DNA of 64,000 nt from Toxorhynchites rutilus septentrionalis. Lineage: Eukaryota; Arthropoda; Insecta; Diptera; Culicidae. The notes beneath the pieces are model-generated. The model made no database searches. It saw only the letters and a program-made list of their open reading frames with translations, and was not told the origin of the DNA. Below are positions 48,549 to 58,672 of the stretch, in pieces; position 1 is the first letter of the stretch; every line of letters starts with the position of its first letter. Location of the stretch: NCBI RefSeq assembly GCF_029784135.1, contig NC_073745.1, positions 55,457,205 through 55,521,204 on the forward strand, read 5' to 3'. Both the position numbers and the translations under genes were made by a program.

Positions 48549-50858
48549 GTCTATCTCAGTTGAATATACAGTATTCACAATGGTATCGATGTTTGAGGAT
48601 TTGTATGCGTCATTGGGCGCCCACTGAAAAGCTAAGGTCACTCTTGGACACTCTTGGAACCGGTTGTTTTAGTATTACTTTTTCATGCAACATTCAAACT
48701 CTGGTTACGATCGAGGCTCGTTGTCTGAAGCATAGCCGAATGTTTTATGAGCAAATGTTGGTGGCAGATGGCGACGACCCAACTAACGAAAGGAATCCCA
48801 TGAATATTTCGTCGGATCAAGGCTAAAATTTTTCGTCAAGAAAATCAGGATTCATCGAGATGTCATCCCGCTCAATATAATTGGAAAGAGTTTTGCTTGC
48901 GTAAGGTGAATTTTTTTTATCGAAAGCCGTTTTTTGGGTGACTTTGAATAGCGCTTATCGTTAATATAGCTGTTGCAAATGAATTTATCGAAGCGAGCTT
49001 GAATGTTATTGTGCTAGTATTGTGCGTATCCGTTGACCAAGAAAATATGCGAAACAATATGGTTGGAATGTAAAAGGAGCGTTCATGAAACTGGTGGAAG
49101 TACAGTGTACAAAGGCAAATAGATTGCGGGGTTGCCTGGATTACGCGAAGATTAATAACGACAAGCGAAGTTTTCTAGTCATATTCCCGGGCCAAAGGTG
49201 AATGAGCATGTTGGGATATGTGTATCATTTGTGTATATATACTCTTATACATTACAAAATAGTCTATGCACCGCTGAACCAATGATAATTTTCCACGTAA
49301 GATTGATAAATGTTAAATGCGTTAAATGCAACCGTATGTACCACAAATTAGAAACTCGTCTTGCAGAAAACCGTAGATATAACGCTTGTGAAGTCACGAG
49401 TCATTTAGCCGTAGAGTATCGGAATAGCTGCAATAAGAACACTAATCGAATCAGGACAGGATGCTGGAAAACAAAAAATTAAAATTATTTTTCACGCATA
49501 TTGTCATTTTCGGAGGTTTAATTTTTTTCTTGCAAACCATTCTTCCGTCGCTTCTGATTATTCCGTGGGGATGGATTGCTTTAGAATGGATTCATTCGCT
49601 CAAATCGTTGTTTTTGATTTTGTACTATGCACCTAAGACAAGACGTGACAACTGGCTTCATACTCTTCTTTCTGCATTTTCGTCGACCAAGTGCTAGATA
49701 ACAGGAAAGCGAAATGTGAAGGTTGCCAAATGTTATAAAATTTCGGAAGATTATTTTCCAAAGAAAAACATGTGTTCTTCGTATCATGTATTTTCTGAGC
49801 TGCACCATTTTTTTGGTGTTAATTCTTCAACCGAATGTCATATATCTCAAACAATAAGTACTTTCCTGTTATTTTGGTATGCAAAAAAATTAAATGTGAA
49901 GAGATGAAGAAAACTAGAAAACGTAGATTTGATAGTAGGAGTATATGTTGAAATACATGAATTAAATTCATAGTTCATTTTATTTATCAAGAGATTATGG
50001 GCCTTATCATTTACACTTCACGATGAAATCGAATGAACGACGCGCCATTAAATTTCGTTTCACGAGTTAAAGAAAAATATGGGTTTTCAGGTAGAATGAA
50101 CCCTTTTCAAATAGAAATTATGAATAAAAATTAAATTTTCCGTATCAAATTAGTGTGAATGTGAATGTGAATGGAAAACTTTGCTTTCTTCATTTGGTAA
50201 AATAATCTCGTACAAAAATTGTATTTGAAGATAATTTTATATTATAATGATAAGCTTTAGTGAGAATATCGGAAAGTGTATAGAAAATAGGTCAAGTTAG
50301 GGTAAGAAAGACGTGCTTCAAGTAAATAAATAACGCCAAGTAAAAATTTTCATTCAGATTTTAGCAATTTAAAAGTGCCTTCGGACTGAGTAGTAAGGCT
50401 TGTTAAAAACTAATTTCGTATCCAGATGTCGGCACCGTATCGTTGTTATTTGTTATTTGATCCTAATTTTATTGCTAACTGCTTTACTGTTGGAAAATAA
50501 TTGAATGTTCTTCTCTGCTAGGCCGCTGCTATTATGCTATGCTAGATGGCAAGAGAATCACAAAAAGATGTAGTTGCAATGTTTTCCTCTCTTCAGGAAC
50601 TGAGCACCGGACGTAACAGAAACGAAAATATACAAAGAATCCATAATAGAAATTTTATAATAGAATAATTTTGAATATATTTGGCAACACTGTGCAAATG
50701 TTGGAAATCTCATTTTTGTATATTTATCTTTGTCAATTGTTTTCCTCATCAACCAATCAGAAGCCGAGTTGCAAGTGGTCCGAGTTTGACAGAAGAAGTG
50801 GTCCGGAATCGGCCCCCACGGCTTACAGAGACAAGGCTAGTTCTTTAGCGAGTAAACA
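48549..50858. other. Interior of the LTR element, no recognised genes
   Basis: The stretch has short open frames on both strands (for example 49461-49697 with hydrophobic runs), none resembling gag, protease, integrase or reverse transcriptase. A segment at about 50.05-50.45 kb resembles repeats at 26.0-26.4 kb. Confidence 0.5.
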
Positions 50859-51206
50859 TTTTTTTTGATGACGTCATCCGAGTCGTCAGTGTAAACAGTC
50901 GCCAGTTGTATTTTGTTTTCCGACTTACGCGTAAATGTTTCTGAAATGAAAAATCGAAAATGGTTCAATGCGTTGTGAGCGGGTATATAAATTATGGAAA
51001 TGACATTATCGGGCCAAAAAAGAGATTCTTTCGCTTTCCGAAAAACCGAGAATTATGTTCTTTGTGGATAAATGTTTTATCAAATTATTCATGGTGTTAA
51101 ATATAATCAACTATATTATCAACGCACAAACTTACAAAGCACGAAAAATAAAAAATAAGAACACATTGTTTACTTCAACGACTCAGATGACGTCACTAAA
51201 AAATGA
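50859..51206 (+). mobile_element. Mini-element with inverted ends carrying half a THAP domain
   Basis: Inverted repeats of about 40 bp enclose the segment. The left arm contains TGATGACGTCATCCGAGTCG then GTGTAAACA; the right arm, inward, has AGTGACGTCATCTGAGTCG then AAGTAAACA. Inside lies the short THAP-like frame at 50960. The layout suggests an internal-deletion derivative of a DNA transposon whose transposase begins with a THAP zinc finger, as in P elements. It lies within the LTR element interior. Confidence 0.6.
50960..51100 (+). pseudogene. Truncated THAP-type zinc finger
   Basis: The frame reads MVQCVVSGYINYGNDIIGPK then KRFFRFPKNRELCSLWIN and stops after about 46 residues. THAP domains start MxxCxxxxCxN and carry FFRFPK followed by a conserved Trp. 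Here the first Cys, FFRFPK, LC and W are present. The second Cys is replaced by Tyr (SGY), and the distal Cys-x2-His half is missing. It is too short for DNA binding as it stands. A splice to a lost second exon is possible in the ancestor. Confidence 0.6.
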
Positions 51207-51315
51207 CTGATCGGCCCCCTATTGTCATGTCTCGTCTCAGCTATGCACCAGATGGAGTGGGAGCTCTGAATGAAGTTGATGTCTATGCAGAATTCATCTA
51301 CGAAGTACGTTGAAT

Positions 51316-51571
51316 CAAGGCGCGTAGAAGTATATCCTAAGGTGGGCCAACTTGCTAAAACCACTCTTCAGCCATCTTGGAAGTCTACTGTGTTTTGTTT
51401 GTAAACAAAACACAATACGCTTGCGCCCAAGCTCGCTCGTGATCAGTCTGTCTCTTTCACGCTTCAAGGAAATAATTCCCCTTCTGCTTTCTTCCGTACT
51501 GTTTTCATATACCGCTCCCCTAACCAACTTAGTGACGAAACGGCCTCACCTAGTACCATAGACCCGTCTTG
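51316..51571. mobile_element. 256-bp hAT-type MITE, copy 1
   Basis: CGTTGAAT flanks both ends (51308-51315 and 51572-51579), an 8-bp duplication. The ends are imperfect inverted repeats, CAAGGCGCGTAG and, inward, CAAGACGGGTCT. The centre holds a TTTTGTTTGTAAACAAAAC palindrome. A copy of identical length lies at 59490-59745. Confidence 0.88.
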
Positions 51572-52225
51572 CGTTGAATGATTGAGCCACGCAGAATCCC
51601 GTGTTGTAAAAGGGCGCAAGGTGTCGAGTAAATGCAGGGGTATGACTAAAACGCCAAATCCCTCATATTGCCAGTGTACCCAATATTGCTGCGGTTCACT
51701 GACATTTTGGTTCTGTCAATTACTGCTGTTTACAACTCGGTCCGGTTATATAGTCGAATAGTAGCAAACTTTAAACTCCATGTTTAAAGTGAACACCTCC
51801 ATGTGAAACCGAAATATGAAAATCGTTCATGCAGTTAGAAATGAAGCAGCGCATTTTTCTTTATTTTTACTATCTCCGTGATTTTAACGATTTCAATCCT
51901 CGCAAATGATATGTTGGTAAACAAATGACGCCATATTGATTTTGATTTTGGGTAGCCTATATTCAATTGATGTCTAACCCCTGAGTAAATGCATATACTG
52001 TTTTACATGGAGAAAGTTAACACATTTGGTTGTTTCGTAATTCCCGAATTGTTGTTTCAATAGGTAAAGCCTTTTCATTTATAGTCATCTTATTCACCAC
52101 CAGGAATATATGTATAAAACAGGAATATATGTATGTATGTTGGGTGATTCCTCGGTTTTAGATGTTACATACATACCATAACATCTAATGGATTGAAACT
52201 TTTTTTCCCTTGAGTAGAGGGGAGA

Positions 52226-52496
52226 TGTGTGATACACGTCATTAAGGAATTGTGAAATGAGCTTATTGACTAATAGAAGTGCCAACCGAACTGAACTAGA
52301 TGTACTCAGGTGACACGGGCGGTGAACCAGTATGAACCACACCACTATATGATACAAGGGATACTTGTATCTCATAGCAGGCGATACTTTGGTTAACGTG
52401 TGTAACCATGACTCGTCCTCTTTCCTCTGTGGGCGTTCGTGCTAGTAAGACGTGATTTAACATTGGGGGATTCCTCTTCGGAGCCAGAATTGCACA
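52226..52496 (+). repeat. Right LTR
   Basis: 271 bp, nearly identical to the left LTR, directly preceded by the purine tract. Confidence 0.93.
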
Positions 52497-53204
52497 TTGC
52501 TGACTGTGAAGGGGTTTGTTGGAAGCACCTTGTCTCCTGTGGCTCTCAGAAGCAGTATCTGGAGATTACCGTTCGAGGGGTCCGCCCATAGTGGAGCGGT
52601 GGCTTCGGTGGGCCTGCCCTCATAGAAATTTGTAGCCCGGCCTCCCGGAGGCCCGGAGCTACTTGAAGCCATGCTTCTGCTTGACTATACCTAGGTTATA
52701 GTCAGCAGGTACGGATATGAAATCACTAAAATTCCTTATTGGGAGATATTCACTAAGGGGTATGTTCCCAGAAAATTACACTTTGTTCTAGTAAAGCACT
52801 TTGAAAAGCCACCAATGGGTGCGGAAAATTGCAAATCACACTTAATATAATAATTGCTTCCGTCACTTCACTTGCTTGTATGCGTGTTTTTCTTTTTAGA
52901 TTTTATTTAATAATAAAGATTCACTACACTACAATATAACTGGCAACACTGCCCGAAAGAAAAAGGGGGCGTGGCGTCGGTGACGCCGAAAAAGCGCGCG
53001 CTTTTTCCGGCAAGCCGGTGAGCGCCCGCTCTCCACGGTCGAAGCGAGCTATTGCCTTTTCCCGCTCTCCTTCTGCTGTCACCTTAAAAAATCTCCTTCC
53101 ACAATCGCCAGGGGGAACGTCCCAGTCCGCTGTCCAGAAACGCCAAAACTCCGAGCTGCTGAAAGAAAAATCGACCTTCTCGGTCGGAGGTTAAAATCAG
53201 TATG

Positions 53205-53376
53205 ATGTATTTTTTTGCAATCGCTCCCTTTTAACGCTCATTCGTTCGTCTCGTTGGACTCGCCCCTCTGGCTGAGTCTGCCGATTTGTCTCTATCCTGT
53301 GAGTGTGTACCGCTAGAGTATAAAACACGCGGAGCCCAAAAAAATATCTTATTTTCTTTCAAACCGTAAACCCGTG
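53205..53376 (+). promoter_or_regulatory. Histone-type promoter region of H2A remnant 2
   Basis: A TATAAAA box (53319-53325, within GAGTATAAAACACGCGGAG) lies about 50-60 bp before the region matching the H2A coding start, preceded by pyrimidine-rich, less AT-rich sequence. The layout resembles a histone gene promoter. Confidence 0.5.
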
Positions 53377-53820
53377 ATGTTGTACGGCATCGGCATCGTG
53401 GACGTAACAAAGAAGGACAAGTTAAGGGAAAGGCAAAGTCCGCAAGGGTAACTAGGCCGAACGGATTGGTGCCGGAGCACCAGCGATTATAGATTTTCGG
53501 CCGTCGGAGTGCTCGAGTTGGCTTGCAAAGCTGCTCACGACAATCAGAAAACCCGCATCAAGAACAGAGCAGCTTCGGTTCGGCGCTCATCAAGGCAACA
53601 ATTAGTTTCAGTGAGTGGCAAAGTGTTTCTCCGGCACGTCGCATTAAATGTAACTTACTGAACAATATGTCACAAGCTGGATGGAAAGAAATTTTTCAAC
53701 TGTGAAAGCTGTGGCGAGTGGCAAACGCAATAGCTAAACAGGAAGGTTTAACCGAACAAGATGGGAATATCGAGTGATAAAAAAAACATAACACCAAAGG
53801 TTCTTTTCAGAACCTTCAAC
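53377..53820 (+). pseudogene. Histone H2A pseudogene with 3' stem-loop (copy 2)
   Basis: It is more decayed than the copy at 34628. Recognisable blocks in the same order are a GGAAAGGCAAAGTCCGCAAG stretch (N-terminal KGKAK region), the ERxxAPV-like GTGCCGGAGCACCAGC, and GTGCTCGAGTTGGCTTGCAAAGCTG (alpha2-alpha3). At 53799-53814 GGTTCTTTTCAGAACC is a perfect histone 3' stem-loop on the plus strand. Before the LINEs inserted, this copy lay directly downstream of the 34.6-35.6 kb remnants, so the two form a decayed tandem array. Confidence 0.75.
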
Positions 53821-54423
53821 ATATTCATAAAGAGTAAACAGTAAACTAATCCATTTTTCAGGTAGATAGGTAGGTATTCACGTAGGAGAAGAAAATAAAA
53901 CAATATATTTAAAATATATATTTAACAAAAGCTGTCCCCTTTGTATAGTCCTACGTCACTCCGGTTATGTCCCCGACATTACCCACCCGTCTTTTTCTCA
54001 ATAAAATTTATCCTGAGGTCAACGTAATGTGGACGAGTTCCATTAATCGAGGAGAAGGAACAGAGGCGGCCCTAAGCCGCCGAGGTGACGCAATCCGAGT
54101 GGGCCGCCGACCCGCCGTCGGAAGCGGTGGCCTTCCGCAAACAAACCTGTGTTCCATCGATTGCCCGGTTAGTTTGAAACATAGGAAACGGTCCTTTAGT
54201 TAGGTCCGACCGAGCGTCGGACGGCATACGTTTGGCCGGTTAAATTTTGCTTTGAAATATATCATTTATTGTATCTCGGCTCCGGTGACGCTAATACGAA
54301 AGTACCGGAAATTCATGGATTTCAAACTTTTGATGATAAATCTTTGATTAGGTGAACAAACATTGCCCCCAATAAACCCATAGTCCCCTTTATTCCGCAC
54401 GACGAATGAGGTGACATGGCAAT
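53821..54423. other. GC-richer stretch of unknown origin
   Basis: About 53960-54240 is clearly less AT-rich than its surroundings, with a 78-residue plus-strand open frame (53967-54203) that I do not recognise. It may be a piece of a retrotransposon. Nearby TAGTCCTACGTCAC echoes the GACGTAGGACTA motif at 34.1 kb. Confidence 0.4.
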
Positions 54424-54519
54424 GGGCCTGATCACGAACGTCACTTCACGGTGAGAACGAAATAAATTGTATGCATTTCATTCCGTTTTCACCGTGAAGT
54501 GACGTTCGTAATCAGGCCC
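54424..54519. mobile_element. 96-bp hairpin MITE
   Basis: GGGCCTGATCACGAACGTCA and onward is mirrored almost perfectly by the 3' arm, which reads inward GGGCCTGATTACGAACGTCA. The arms are about 39 bp and the loop under 20 bp. It interrupts the repeat at 54340-55010. Confidence 0.85.
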
Positions 54520-55220
54520 AATATTTCTCGCTTCATTCTGGAAGCCACCTTACTTTTTTACTATTATTTGATACCAGAGTCGATAACATATGGGGACACG
54601 ACTTTAAATCTCACCTAAATAACAAACTATAGTCACCCCATTCGCCTTCGGGAACACCGTCACTTGAGTCATCTAACGTCATTCGCCGCGTAAAATAGGG
54701 GGAAATAACAAAACGTCTGAGTGATGAAACCATGTGATTGAGAAAAAATATCAATGAAACCAATAGAGGCGAATGAACTGCAAAGTCTCAAGCCTCTCAA
54801 AAACAAAGGATGGAATGGCAATGTTATGTTATTTAAATATTTTGGCACTGAGAAAAGAGTATCGATTGATCAATTTTTAAAATGTTTTTTTTCTCAGAAT
54901 AAAAACATGTCTTCTTATCTGACATCACTGATAATACCGAGAAAAAGTGACTGAAGTCTCTCCAGTCTACCAAATAAAACATTTCAATGAAAACCGTGTA
55001 CTGGAATTGGATATTTTGCTCGTCTCGACAGTGACTGCAGCCGAGACGAATAGCTCGTCTCGTTTCTGGAATAGGGCCCATTATTGAATCTAGAACGGTA
55101 AGAAAATGCACCGCAAGTTGTTCAGGCCCACCCTCCCCTGCTAGAATGGCATGCCTTGTGAAATTAATCATCGTAGATATGCGTTCATTTTAACCGGTAT
55201 ATTTCTTATTTCTTTATGTT
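54520..55220. other. Repeat-derived sequence downstream of RpL27A
   Basis: Mostly the inverted partner of 28590-28915, ending with a short GACGAG/CTCGTC block at 55018-55072 that resembles the palindrome cluster at 29.3 kb. No gene seen. Confidence 0.55.
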
Positions 55221-55226
55221 TTTATT
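55221..55226 (-). terminator. RpL27A polyadenylation signal
   Basis: AATAAA on the minus strand lies 5 bp after the stop codon, implying a very short 3'-UTR, as is common for ribosomal protein genes. Confidence 0.6.
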
Positions 55227-55231
55227 TTCTT

Positions 55232-56363
55232 TTACGCCCTCAAGACGCATGCACCTCCTGCCATCTTAATCTTCCTTTCAGCATTACGCGAGAAGAACTT
55301 AGCCTTCACAATGATGGGCTGCTTGGGAATGTGGCCTGTTCCGAGCAATTTGAAGTATCCCTGCAAATAAACAATAAAATAATCGTAAGTCTTCGTTCGC
55401 CTTCCCCTTCGTAACATTATTCGATAAACTGAAGAATCAGTAATGTACGATCAACATTGTAGTTTGCATGAAAAAGTACACAATATGCATTCTGACCGCC
55501 CGTACATAATAATCATCATGGTTAACACTCAAATTTTGCGCTTCAATGTTCCTGATGAAGTGAAAACCGACACAAAGGTCGATTCTTTAGAATTACAAAA
55601 ATTACAACACGCTTGATTCACTAACTTTCCGATAATTCATTTTCATTGACAGTGTTGTTTCCACTTCATCGGAACAATGAACTCAAGATTCTCTCACTGT
55701 ACACAAACAAAAATTGACAAAATACTTACGAATTTCACTAGATCCACAACTGGAACCTTAGATTCGTCCTTCTTGCACTCAATACGCTTGTCTTCGCCGA
55801 CCAGCGACCACAGCTTGGTTAGGTTCAAGGTTGGGCAGTACTTGTGGTTTCGGTTGAGATGGAAATTCCTCATACCAACTTTACCGAAGTATCCGGGATG
55901 GTATTTGTCGTAGTTGATTCGGTGATGGTGCATACCACCAGCATTACCACGACCTCCAGGATGCTTACGATGCTTGCCTGCAGACATAAAAAAACACAGT
56001 TATCCCTTTTGAACAAATTGTAACCTATAAGATTGTACAAAAACATACCAATACGACCGTGACCGTGGCTGACATGACCACGTAGTTTCCTGGTCTTCTT
56101 CCTTTTGCGTAGATTCTAAAACGATAGATAAAACCATGCACTCTTTTAGTTCCATATTCACATTCTCCAACGCACATATATCTGTAAACAGTTTCACTAG
56201 CTGACTATGGCATCCAATAGCTTTGTTGTATAGCATCAACATTCTGCAATCTCTGCAAAATTCATCGTAATTCTAGCCACAACGACATTACATCTAGTCA
56301 TCCACAACCAGCTGGAGAAACTCCCGATACTTGTAATATTCAGAAACAAACACTTACGACCAT
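55232..56363 (-). CDS. RpL27A: 60S ribosomal protein L27A (uL15)
   Basis: A structural protein of the large ribosomal subunit. Four coding exons, minus strand: 56363-56358, 56115-56049, 55977-55730, 55360-55232, all GT-AG, giving 149 residues, the normal length. The first coding exon is only ATGGTC, followed by donor GTAAGTG. The protein runs MV, then [20 protein letters not shown], then the glycine/histidine-rich [20 protein letters not shown], the [20 protein letters not shown] core, and ends [15 protein letters not shown]. Pre-mRNA leader sequence includes TTCTTTTTCCGG, a likely 5'-TOP tract, so translation is probably growth-regulated. Introns are 242, 71 and 369 bp. The gene appears fully intact. 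Confidence 0.97.
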
Positions 56364-56431
56364 TGTGATTGAAAAAAGGGAAAACTCTACGCTGCTTTCA
56401 CGAAATGTGTTCGACAGCAGTGAAGTCTGCC

Positions 56432-56443
56432 GGAAAAAGAACG
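56432..56443 (-). promoter_or_regulatory. Probable 5'-TOP initiation tract of RpL27A
   Basis: The minus strand reads TTCTTTTTCCGG about 70-80 bp upstream of the ATG. A C followed by pyrimidines at the start site is typical of ribosomal protein genes. The exact start site is inferred. Confidence 0.5.
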
Positions 56444-57343
56444 CAGAAGAGCAGTTTGACGTTCCACTACTCCTTCCGGTGTCAGTGGTGAGTAGAGATG
56501 TCAGCCCAAAACGGGTGGCTTGTCAGAAAAGGAGGAATGTTTATTTTCACCTAAAGTGCCAAATGATTTACGTACACTGAGAGAAATAATTATTAAATAT
56601 GAACGTCTTTTAACACTAATTCGATGGGTCGAGAACAAAATGTACGCGATGCTATGCATTTGCCTCAGCTACCTAAGCTACTTGACACGTTGTACTACCG
56701 TATCATTCTCCTAAAAGTGACCGTACACTATTTGTCCGGAGGTCAAATATTTGACAATTTTTGATAGATAAAGTTTGGTTTAAAATTTGTACAAACACTT
56801 TTTTGTTTGCTACTCTTTAATTGTCATGTCAAACGTCGACCAATTAGAAATGGTCAAGTGGGGTTCAGTGCTACGTGTTTCAAGTAAACAAATATCATGA
56901 AGTGAATTTCAATTTGCTTTTGGGCCTGCTGATCTGGTAGAGACGAATTTGCTTTCCAAAATTACTATATGATCACACACTGTACAAACGTTAAACACAA
57001 ACATTAAATCGTATAACTTTTGCACATGCTAGGTAGCATATAAATTCGTATCAAATTAAAGTCGAATAAAATATCAATCAAAGGATGCTTCATGTGTATT
57101 CAAAATCGTTTGAAATGAAAAACATGATTTTCTATACTACTGATGGATTAAGTCGTATATCGGTATAACAATCATCCTAGTATCGCGTTATGCAGTATTA
57201 TATATACGCATTATATAGATATTTGTGGTCTTATTTCTACCCACGCACGGTGCTCACTCACAGGGGTCGGTCTTATCGGTTCAAGTACGATGAACAAGGC
57301 CAGACAACACCGTATTGTCTTTAAGAGCGTTCAACTGACTCAC
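56444..57343. other. Intergenic stretch upstream of RpL27A
   Basis: AT-rich, with repeat-like fragments near 56.87-57.0 kb. No gene supported. Confidence 0.4.
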
Positions 57344-57413
57344 CTGTGAGCGTGTGGAGCAGTTCGCTGACCACCGGCATATTCTCGAGGTACCTACTCC
57401 GTCGATAATTCAT
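57344..57413 (-). CDS. Possible first coding exon of an unidentified gene
   Basis: On the minus strand an ATG opens MNYRRSRYLENMPVVSELLH, then TLT, and runs straight into CTCACAG/GTGAGTCAG, a consensus splice donor, at phase 1. A second ATG (MPVVSELL) lies 33 bp in. The surroundings (57.24-57.57 kb) are less AT-rich and free of repeats, as expected near a transcription start. I do not recognise the protein. No following exon was found between here and RpL27A, so it would have to splice over that gene. It may be chance. Confidence 0.3.
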
Positions 57414-57583
57414 GCGAGGAGGACGGATGTCGCCCGTCGTAAACAGTTCCCGTGAGCAGCAATTTCTCCAGCCCTCATTTTCTCTCGCACTGTTCGTATT
57501 TTTTCTTTTCTCTAGTCTATCTCGATTCGATTTTTTTGACGGTCCGTGTGCTAAAGTCTTTTTCACCTTCCTTTACAGCTCAA

Positions 57584-57588
<5 letters not shown>

Positions 57589-57626
<38 letters not shown>

Positions 57627-57630
57627 TTCT
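57589..57630. repeat. (CT)n microsatellite
   Basis: About 30 bp of perfect CT repeats followed by interrupted CTTT units. Confidence 0.95.
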
Positions 57631-57659
57631 TAATTGTAGTTTTTGATAGACTATATGCA

Positions 57660-58431
57660 GGATACGAAGTGGAATCACGCCGTTCGGAGGAAACAAACAC
57701 CGGAAAATATGATAAAGAACTTGGAACGAATCAAGAACACGAGGCGTCGTTGTTAACGTTTTATTTTACTTTGAATGTTGGCACAATTAATATGATTGGA
57801 GCAAGATATATACACCGAAAGGTAGTGCGCGGGTTTGCAGCACACGGTTAATAATAAAGGGGTGAATCGTTGTATCGTCTAACAGTTTTTAGGAAATTTC
57901 CCAAACGGTTCCAAGACTATTGTTGTTAATTTTGACAACTATTTGTATTCATTCTATTTGACAGTACGCATGTCTTACAGGTAAGTATTTATGGGAATTT
58001 TATAAGTATTAGTGGATTTTTTTTAATTGACGGTTTTTTTGAATTCTTATCAAATAATCAATGGTTCTATTTGATCACATTATACGACGACACTTTACCA
58101 CTCTCATCGTCAATGTCCAATTATAGGACAAAATCACCTCCAATGTGACACTGAGTGGCGCCTCGGCACGTCGTATCAAATGTAAATTACTGTATATGAT
58201 TTTGATTCCATCTCATTACCAAGTTATGCGATTTAATATTTGCTGGGTTTTTTTTCCGCAAGTTCGTCCTCGAAGGTTGTCGTAGAACCCATCATAGTTC
58301 AAAACTCCCATTGATTCAATCAGCCTACTCGTTGGATCCGCACTACAAGAATTCAAGTCTATCTAAGTATCAACATCAACGAGAGAATTATGTTTATTGT
58401 TTACTGTATGCAAAATGAATCACAGTAAATT
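57660..58431. other. Intergenic stretch
   Basis: No gene supported. A fragment at about 58.08-58.20 kb resembles one half of the MITE at 58432-58672. Confidence 0.4.
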
Positions 58432-58672
58432 ACATCTAATTCGAAATGTGTCGCATTGTCGCATTGGAGACCATTTTGACCTGTAATTGGACATTCGCGA
58501 TAACAGTTGTACAGTGTCGACATCTGGTGGCGACATTCAATGTGGGGCCATAATTTGGGCCTCGAAATCGATGTCTACAAAAATGTTCAATTAGATGTAA
58601 AAATGTTAAATGTCTCGCGTTACAGCCCTGTCCAATTAATTACATGTCGAATTAGATATAACTTACGGTATA
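58432..58672. mobile_element. MITE with ACAGTAAATTACATC ends
   Basis: The ends CACAGTAAATTACATCTAAT and, inward, TACCGTAAGTTATATCTAAT are inverted repeats, both continuing TCGA. The interior holds ACAGTGTCGACATCTGGTGG. A shorter relative is at 35276-35456. Confidence 0.65.

Larger units (their letters stand above)
47868..52501 (+). mobile_element. Non-coding LTR retrotransposon (LARD-like), recent insertion
   Basis: Two 271-bp LTRs (47873-48143 and 52226-52496) differ at one position that I can see (GACTCGTGCTC versus GACTCGTCCTC). They start TG and end CA. TTGCT flanks the whole element at 47868-47872 and 52497-52501 and is single in the uninterrupted LINE copy 1, so it is a 5-bp target duplication. 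A primer-binding-like TGGCGATCCTGCCGGGAG follows the left LTR, and a purine tract TAGAGGGGAGA precedes the right LTR, which sets plus orientation. The 4.1-kb interior has no gag or pol. It must have been mobilised by proteins of another element. Confidence 0.93.
42139..53204 (-). mobile_element. Full-length I-clade-like LINE, copy 2, split by an LTR element
   Basis: It has the same structure as copy 1 and is about 99 percent identical over the aligned parts I compared. Its 5' end is near 53204 and its 3' end near 42139, immediately upstream (in element sense) of copy 1. ATGTATTTTT occurs again at 53205-53214. An LTR retrotransposon at 47873-52496 interrupts ORF1. The 5'-UTR lacks 12 bp present in copy 1. 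Without the insertion the element is about 6.44 kb, matching copy 1. Confidence 0.92.

Noticed and set aside
49461..49697. Hydrophobic 78-residue frame as an envelope-like or membrane protein
   Set aside because: It has one or two hydrophobic runs but no family resemblance, and it overlaps an equally long frame on the other strand.
52094..52375. 93-residue minus-strand frame in the right LTR
   Set aside because: It is antisense LTR sequence, identical to the leader of the chimeric frame at 48022; no independent support.
57412..57646. Plus-strand Ser/Leu/Phe-rich frames over the CT repeat
   Set aside because: They are produced by the (CT)n and T-rich tracts.
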